Of a stretch of DNA of 12,903 nt, positions 8,316 through 12,903 are shown in pieces. The notes under the pieces were generated by a model. The model was not told the DNA's origin. It was given only the letters and a program-made list of their open reading frames with translations, and did not search any database. Position 1 is the stretch's first letter, and every line of letters begins with the position of its first letter. The position numbers and the translations under genes were made by a program. Origin of the DNA: Isohypsibius dastychi (taxonomy: Eukaryota > Tardigrada > Eutardigrada > Parachela > Isohypsibiidae); NCBI GenBank assembly GCA_034696485.1, contig JAQIWT010001038.1:1-12903 (forward strand), written 5' to 3'.

Positions 8316-9222
8316 ATGCATAGCTTGAATCCAGTTCTTTTTCTTATAACTCTTAACACCATTTCGGCTCAGATCCAGAATGGTGCACGGAAATGGTGCT
8401 CGGTAATCCAGGAGCAAACGGATCTCGATTGTCCATGCCGCTTCCCAGAGTTACCGTGCCGTGTCCCTGGCTCTGTTTGCCTCCCAAGAAATTTTAATGG
8501 GGCTGGAATGGATACGGAGATGAGATGTGATTGTGTGACATCATACGAGCGGGAATTGGATAAATACTGTATTGAACGTAAGTACAAATAAATCAATTTG
8601 AATCACAACCCCCAATGCCAGCCTTGGCTGCTTTTTGAGCTGTGTGCATTAGGGTAGTTCTGATCTGAGCACAGCCGTGAAACAGTGACCCTCAGTACGA
8701 AACGAAAAAAGTGTTTTTACATTAAATGGCATTGTAGGCTATGTCACGGATGTGGATGTTGCACCACCTGTCATTCCTCCGCAGCATCTAGAAACACCGA
8801 ACGAGCCAGAGTTTTTTGTCGAACCCAGAAATGGAAAAGGTCTTCCTAAGCGACCGGTGAAGAAGCCTCCGTTCAAAACAGTCATGGTCACATCGAGCCC
8901 CCTCCACGGTAACCCGCGTACCACACGTACCCGCCAACCATTCCAGAAACCGGACCCACAATCCGGTAAAGGGGTTGGCGCCGAAAGTCCTTCGCTTGAG
9001 ACTATCCTCAACTTTTCTGGAGTGAGGCCAAGACAACCGTTCCCGCCGTTTTCAAAAGCCATCGGTCCGAGTTTTGGAAAAGGTACCCATGCTAAAAGAC
9101 CCGTTACCAGACCACCGGGAAGGAGGACGACTAAAGCTCTACCGAGAGCTGATGGGTCTGTGGTTGTTTCGGGATGGTATCCGGACATTTGGCCCGCGGT
9201 GGGTTTAAACTACAGCATCTAA
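8316..9222 (+). CDS. Secreted cysteine-rich protein with Pro/Lys/Arg-rich tail, family unknown
   Basis: Exon 1 is 8316-8577 and exon 2 is 8738-9222; the 160-bp intron starts GTAAGT and ends CATTGTAG, phase 1, giving 248 residues. Residues 1-18 form a signal peptide (MHSLNPVLFLITLNTISA). Residues 28-85 hold eight cysteines spaced C-x10-C-x-C-x6-C-x6-C-x15-C-x-C-x11-C, suggesting four disulfides; the second half is faintly EGF-like, but I cannot assign a named domain. The exon 2 tail is hydrophilic and rich in Pro, Lys and Arg, with a repeated motif GKGxxxKRPVxxPP (GKGLPKRPVKKPP and GKGTHAKRPVTRPP) and a further SGKG. KR pairs could be proprotein cleavage sites. It is probably exported to the extracellular matrix, cuticle or body fluid. 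The start is the first in-frame ATG; a TATA-like box and an AATAAA frame the gene, which argues that it is real. The domain split follows the exon boundary. Confidence 0.72.
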
Positions 9223-9984
9223 TCAGCCGTCAGAATGCAAGTATTAAAATTAATGTATTTGGTAGAAACGCAATAAGAACACAAAGTTCCGTATCAAAAT
9301 ATAGGCTTGCGAATAAAAGCGTTTTTCCAGTTGAACTCGAAAGAGTTCGTTTCAACGTTCTAAGGTCAAGAGTCTGACGGACATTTTATTTGCAGAGATC
9401 TTGGATCCATTATCGACCAATCCATCGTGGTACGTTTTTGTTGTGCGTTTCCGGACTGTGTGTTGCTTCCACATAAGCTGTGTAAAACATTGAATTTTGG
9501 AATAACTCGTCCTCTGTTCCGCATTTACAGTTCCTGTTTTGTTCTCTTTACTACAAGTCAAAAGTGAAACGTTATCCAACATGTGTGCAGTCGTTGAAAA
9601 AACTATCAGCTGATGATTTTGGCCATTCGGTCAACTTGAGGGATCTGGCAGTTTGGAGCATCGGGGCATCCACAATAACACTCAATCGATAAGAAGATGC
9701 TTCAATTCGACCGACTATCAGAACGACTATAGAAGTCTGATAACTACAGATGCATCGATCGGACATCTTTCCGTTCAGGAAGTTGTTTTTCAAACTCAGA
9801 ACCCATAGGTACCTAAGCCTGAACCCAGACGCGACATTTCCCTATTTTACCGTAATTGTACTACAGCTCAATCAAAATCCATTTACATCTTGAACCGGTA
9901 ACATACAAGATACATTTTGTTGGTAAAAAGCAAACAGCCGTCTTCAAGTGTACAAAATGGCAACTATTCTCCAGTAAGAGAGTC
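9223..9984. other. Convergent intergenic region between the secreted-protein gene and the dehydrogenase
   Basis: Holds the 3' ends of two convergent genes. A minus-strand frame at 9572-9793 (73 codons) has no recognisable feature and is not called. Apart from the AATAAA at 9312, nothing is recognised. Confidence 0.6.
9312..9317 (+). terminator. Polyadenylation signal AATAAA
   Basis: A canonical AATAAA lies 90 bp after the stop codon of the secreted-protein gene on the same strand, a normal distance for a short 3' UTR. Confidence 0.5.
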
Positions 9985-11392
9985 TCAAGGTCGCACGAAG
10001 ATTTTAACCATTCCGTCTTCACGGTTGTTGAACTTTTTATAAGCTTCCGGTACATCTGCCAATCGCATGTGGTGAGTTACAAAAAATGACGGGTCGTACT
10101 CTCCAGTTCGCAGTTTCTCCAGCGCCATCTTCCAGATCTTCTGAGTCGGTGATTGTCCGGATGCCAAATACAAGTGCTTCATACCAATCATTCCAATCGG
10201 GAAGTGGTTGCAATATCCCGCATAATCTGCAATAACCGACACGTGTCCATTCTTTCGAACAGCCTGGCAACATTCTGCAATGATCTCCGGGGTATCCGTC
10301 TCCAACATCAACGCGCGTTCAATCTTGTGCAGAAGCCCCTTCGCGAAGCGGAATCCAGCGCAATCAATGGCCACATCCAAACCACGAGGTCCAGCCAGTT
10401 CCGCAATAGTCTTCACGACATCCTGCTCATGATAGTTGATAACAGCGATCCCCAGATTCCGACCAATATCCAACCGATCTTCCGTACCAGCAACCCCGAT
10501 GATCTTCATGCAAAACCACGTGACATCACAACTTCGAGAATTCTAAAATCGGTTACCTTCTTCGCTCCAAGCAACTGACACCATCTAGCAGTGGCCAATC
10601 CAATTGGCCCAAGCCCCCAAATACCAACAGTGTCACCTTCCTTGACATTCCCCATTTCGCAAGCATGGTATGACGTACAAATGACATCAGACAAGTACAA
10701 CGCTTTCTCATCAGGGACATCATCCGGAATCGGCAGACAGTTCAAGTCAGCGAATGGTACTCGAACGAATTCCGCTTGACCGCCCCAGTATCCGCCCACC
10801 AAGTGACCGTAACCAAAGACTCCGGTCAACGCATGTCCGAACATCTTCTCAGCAACTCGACTTGGGTTGGTTGTGTCACAGCTAGTATATTCCTGACGCT
10901 GACAGAACTCGCAAGTGCCACAGGCTATTCCGAATGCAACAACAACTCTGGTACCTGTTGAGGGAAAATTCTGAACTGATGGGAAACTTCCATGAAGAAA
11001 GAACGTACCAAGTTCGAGTTTGACATCAGCTCCTTTTGCAACAATCTTTCCCATGAATTCATGGCCAACGATATCACCACTCTCCATTCCTGGAAGCTCG
11101 CCGTTGTACAAATGGAGATCGCTGCCACAGATTGTGGTCGCTGTGACTTGGATGAGAACATCATGAGGCTCGCTGATCATCGGTTTGGGGACAACTTCAT
11201 ATCTCATGTCCTGCAGAGAAATACCGTAAAGCAGCGACCAGAAATACCAAAATGTTGCAGAAAACTTACATGCTTTCCGCGCCAGACGATGGCATGCATA
11301 GTTTCGGTGTTGCTTGTCAGTGGCTGAGTCCGAGCTGTACTGATGGGATTGTGGCCCAGCTGACGATCGGCGATTTTTGCTGCGATATTCAT
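9985..11392 (-). CDS. Zinc-dependent alcohol dehydrogenase, glutathione-independent formaldehyde dehydrogenase type
   Basis: Minus-strand exons 11392-11270, 11210-11009, 10954-10557 and 10503-9985 (introns of 59, 54 and 53 bp; phases 0, 1, 0) give 413 residues. The GroES-like domain carries catalytic-zinc ligands C69 and H91-E92, with D198 (LSDVICTSYH) as the third ligand, as in Pseudomonas formaldehyde dehydrogenase. C120, C123, C126 and C134 are the structural-zinc lobe. The Rossmann motif is GLGPIG at 222-227. The GGYWGGQAEFVRVPFADLN and LLHKIERALMLETD segments resemble the fungal/bacterial subfamily that oxidises formaldehyde or other aldehydes and alcohols with bound NAD, without glutathione. 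The Asp usual at the end of the second Rossmann strand is Ala246. Homology appears to begin near Met32; residues 1-31 are an extension that could be a mitochondrial presequence. An ATG at 11434 would add 14 residues. It is probably soluble; whether it is cytosolic or mitochondrial is open. Intron 3 has a weak acceptor (CATGAAG). Confidence 0.88.
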
Positions 11393-11890
11393 TGGGGAAT
11401 GGTATAGTGGAGAATGTGGACTGATAACATACAATTATATTTCGGGAATCTGCAATCGAATGAATTGAGAGAAGACTACTTCGCGAGTGATTTTAACCAC
11501 AAGAAAATCGTACGAAAATCTGACGATTGTGAATGAGCGTGGTATTTTTCCCGCACTTAGCTGACACTGCAGGCACTGGCTTCAAAGCGGGGAATTTCCA
11601 TATTTCTTTGTGTGCCTGCGTCTTTACTCTCAACTGCGAATGAATGGGAATTAATCGCTGCGATATAACTCCCTATTGTCTGAACTCTGAACAATTTGCC
11701 ACCCAAACAACACAACATGATGGGGATGTAGCTCGTGTGCAGTTTTCCCGTAGTTCACGTTTTAACAGCTGCTGATAGCCACGGACTCCAACGCTGGACG
11801 GCGGCTTCTTCCATAAATGAATATCTAACCTGAATTCACGAAATCAAGGACGCAAAGTTCTGGAGCAGTCAAAAGTACAAATGAGAGTGT

Positions 11891-11910
11891 GCATGACCAA
11901 AGGGTCATGC
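11891..11910. repeat. Perfect short hairpin (GCATGACC/GGTCATGC)
   Basis: Eight-base arms around an AAAG loop. The outer words TGTGCAT and ATGCACA can pair in an alternative, longer fold. It could be a decayed transposon tip or a regulatory palindrome. Confidence 0.6.
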
Positions 11911-11935
11911 ATGCACATAGTGTAGATCCGCCCTG

Positions 11936-12014
11936 TAAGCCCCGCCTTGAAATTGAACGTAGACCCTGGTTTTTCTGGCGTACGTGCTGAACGCTCTTTC
12001 AAGAAGGGGCCTAG
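11936..12014. repeat. Imperfect inverted repeat in a GC-rich island
   Basis: TAAGCCCC-gc-CTTGAAA on the left faces TTTCAAG-aa-GGGGCCTA on the right, with about 45 bp between. Fourteen of seventeen positions pair. A further GCGTAG/CTACGC pair lies just right of it, near 12017-12037. This may be a decayed fold-back or MITE fragment; no duplication of flanking bases could be matched to it. Confidence 0.4.
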
Positions 12015-12090
12015 CCGCGTAGTCTATACGCCTACGCTTGTACGAGGAAAGTTGTTGTGGTTTTTGATCTGGACTCTGGAAACTCGTGCT

Positions 12091-12326
12091 CAGTGGCGTA
12101 TACAAGTCTGGAAAAAGGGGGGATGAGGCTGCCTGAGACGAAGGCGGGGCCTATTCCAGGGGTTGACCTTATTGTTACTAGGGGGTTGACCTTTCGGCGG
12201 CCCTCTATACTAAGTTTGGAAAAAAGGGGGGGGGTGAGTCTCACCAAAAAAGGGGGGGTGAGTCCCTAATATTCTGGCCGAAAAGGGGGGTGAGTCACCC
12301 AAAAATAAGGGCTTCCTACGCCACTG
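12091..12326. mobile_element. hAT-type MITE, 236 bp
   Basis: Both ends carry the 10-bp inverted repeat CAGTGGCGTA, fitting the hAT consensus YARNG. An identical 8-bp duplication CTCGTGCT flanks the element at 12083-12090 and 12327-12334. It has no coding capacity. The interior is G-rich on the plus strand with short internal repeats. Its right end is 67 bp from the ATG of the downstream gene, so it probably sits in that gene's promoter or 5' leader. Beyond the first ten bases the ends diverge, so it is a different family from the element at 5789. Confidence 0.9.
12111..12297 (+). repeat. G-run internal repeats of the MITE (AAAAAGGGGGGGTGAGTC units)
   Basis: Units of A-run plus G6-10 plus TGAG(TC) occur near 12111, 12219, 12245 and 12280. 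Between the first two, GGGGTTGACCTT occurs twice (near 12158 and 12182). These are characteristic sub-repeats of the MITE rather than a separate element. The four G tracts give strong strand asymmetry. Confidence 0.7.
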
Positions 12327-12393
12327 CTCGTGCTGGAGTTCGGTCTGGCTCGTTCTGTTTGTGGAATACATACATTTTCTGCATGTTATTTCA

Positions 12394-12813
12394 ATGGCCA
12401 GATTTGAGCGATTCAGTTCGAACGTTGGAAATGCCGCCAATCTTCCGGGAAACCCAGCTGAAACGCCAGAAGGTCCTCAGAGTCTATACCCCGTAAGGAG
12501 TTAGTCCACATTTCCAAAGCGTTTGCTCATGTTGAATGTTCTTGTTTTTCAGCCCTTGTTAATCTCAGAGCCACAAGTTGATGCAAAATCACAAGCTGCA
12601 ATAATTGGAATGTTGAAATACAAACGAATTCTGGATGAGAATCGCAAACGGTTCACCGGAGAAAATTTTGTCCCAAGTAAGGAATTGATTTGTATTAAGT
12701 ATGGTTTTTCCAAAAAAAATTTACCGGCTGACAAGTAAACTCCTCCCGTTCGCGTTTTTCCAGGCCGTAACTCAATAAAGAAATGGATAGAGAAGATCAT
12801 GGGGAAAAATTAG
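12394..12813 (+). CDS. Hypothetical three-exon protein of 90 residues
   Basis: Exons are 12394-12492, 12553-12676 and 12764-12813. The introns of 60 bp (GTAAGGAG...TTTTTCAG) and 87 bp (GTAAGGAA...TTTTCCAG) have strong consensus ends, and the phases match (0, then 1). The spliced frame runs from ATG to TAG: MARFERFSSNVGNAANLPG..., a Pro/Asn-rich N-terminal third, then a charged, helix-prone segment (AAIIGMLKYKRILDENRKRF, about residues 48-67) and a basic C-terminus (SIKKWIEKIMGKN). There is no signal peptide or membrane span in this reading and no motif I recognise. The frame upstream of the ATG stays open to the MITE, so an extra 5' exon or a longer N-terminus is possible. The hAT MITE lies directly upstream. 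Confidence rests on the two well-formed introns. Confidence 0.6.
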
Positions 12814-12903
12814 AATTTGAGAAAATATTCGGAAATGGGACGGGTGATGAAATATGAATTTTTGAAAACGTGCTATTTTTGGGGCTGTGACGTGTTTTAC
12901 GTC

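Larger units (their letters stand above)
11393..12090. other. Intergenic region between divergent genes, with fold-back sequences
   Basis: It separates the dehydrogenase (leftward) from the small gene (rightward) and should hold both promoters. The left 490 bp is featureless. From about 11890 the composition becomes GC-rich and several inverted repeats appear, ending at the MITE. A minus-strand frame at 11905-12105 has no family features and runs into the MITE, so it is not called. Confidence 0.55.

Noticed and set aside
8739-9188. 149-codon minus-strand frame opposite exon 2 of the secreted-protein gene
   Set aside because: Its Gly/Leu-rich content is the complement of the Pro/Lys-rich exon. 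The plus strand has the signal peptide and clean splice sites.
9572-9793. 73-codon minus-strand frame downstream of the dehydrogenase
   Set aside because: Short, no motif, no splice or promoter support.
10153-10578. Long plus-strand frame opposite the dehydrogenase
   Set aside because: It is antisense to well-conserved exons and shows no protein features of its own.
12015-12393. Open frame across the MITE empty site, extending the 12394 gene upstream
   Set aside because: Removing the MITE and one duplication copy leaves only about 45 open codons without an ATG, which is within chance.
1-12903. tRNA, rRNA, CRISPR array or bacterial operon signals
   Set aside because: No T-loop words in tRNA context, no regular spacer array and no ribosome-binding-site pattern were seen; the genes are spliced and eukaryotic.

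Overview
The window looks like nuclear DNA of a small invertebrate animal with a compact genome. Genes are split by short GT-AG introns (about 40-90 bp, a few near 300 bp), the base composition is moderate, and two proteins are animal-type membrane receptors. A tardigrade or another small ecdysozoan would fit, but this is inferred from gene style and is not proven.

Layout, left to right. (1) 1-2650, minus strand: the 5' part of a multi-exon receptor with an ANF-type ligand-binding ectodomain and one membrane span (natriuretic-peptide-receptor / receptor guanylate cyclase type). Its intracellular half lies beyond the left edge. (2) 2651-4535: intergenic, with a CAGTCACTG-rich degenerate repeat tract and a G11 run. 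(3) 4536-5549, minus strand: an intronless class A GPCR with altered key positions. (4) 5789-6636: a complete hAT-type non-autonomous DNA transposon with 122-bp terminal inverted repeats (one mismatch) and an 8-bp target duplication. It carries an intact-looking two-exon small gene. (5) 6645-8315: intergenic, nothing recognised. (6) 8316-9222, plus strand: a two-exon secreted protein with eight cysteines and a long Pro/Lys/Arg-rich tail. (7) 9985-11392, minus strand: a four-exon zinc alcohol dehydrogenase of the glutathione-independent formaldehyde dehydrogenase type, which resembles fungal and bacterial members. (8) 11393-12090: intergenic, with fold-back sequences. (9) 12091-12326: a second hAT-type element, a 236-bp MITE with an 8-bp target duplication. 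(10) 12394-12813, plus strand: a three-exon gene for a 90-residue protein of unknown function.

No operon or shared pathway links these genes. The two receptors suggest signalling at the cell surface, and the dehydrogenase is a soluble detoxification-type enzyme. The most unusual object is the hAT element with a spliceable gene between nearly identical inverted repeats, which suggests recent capture and spread of a gene fragment.
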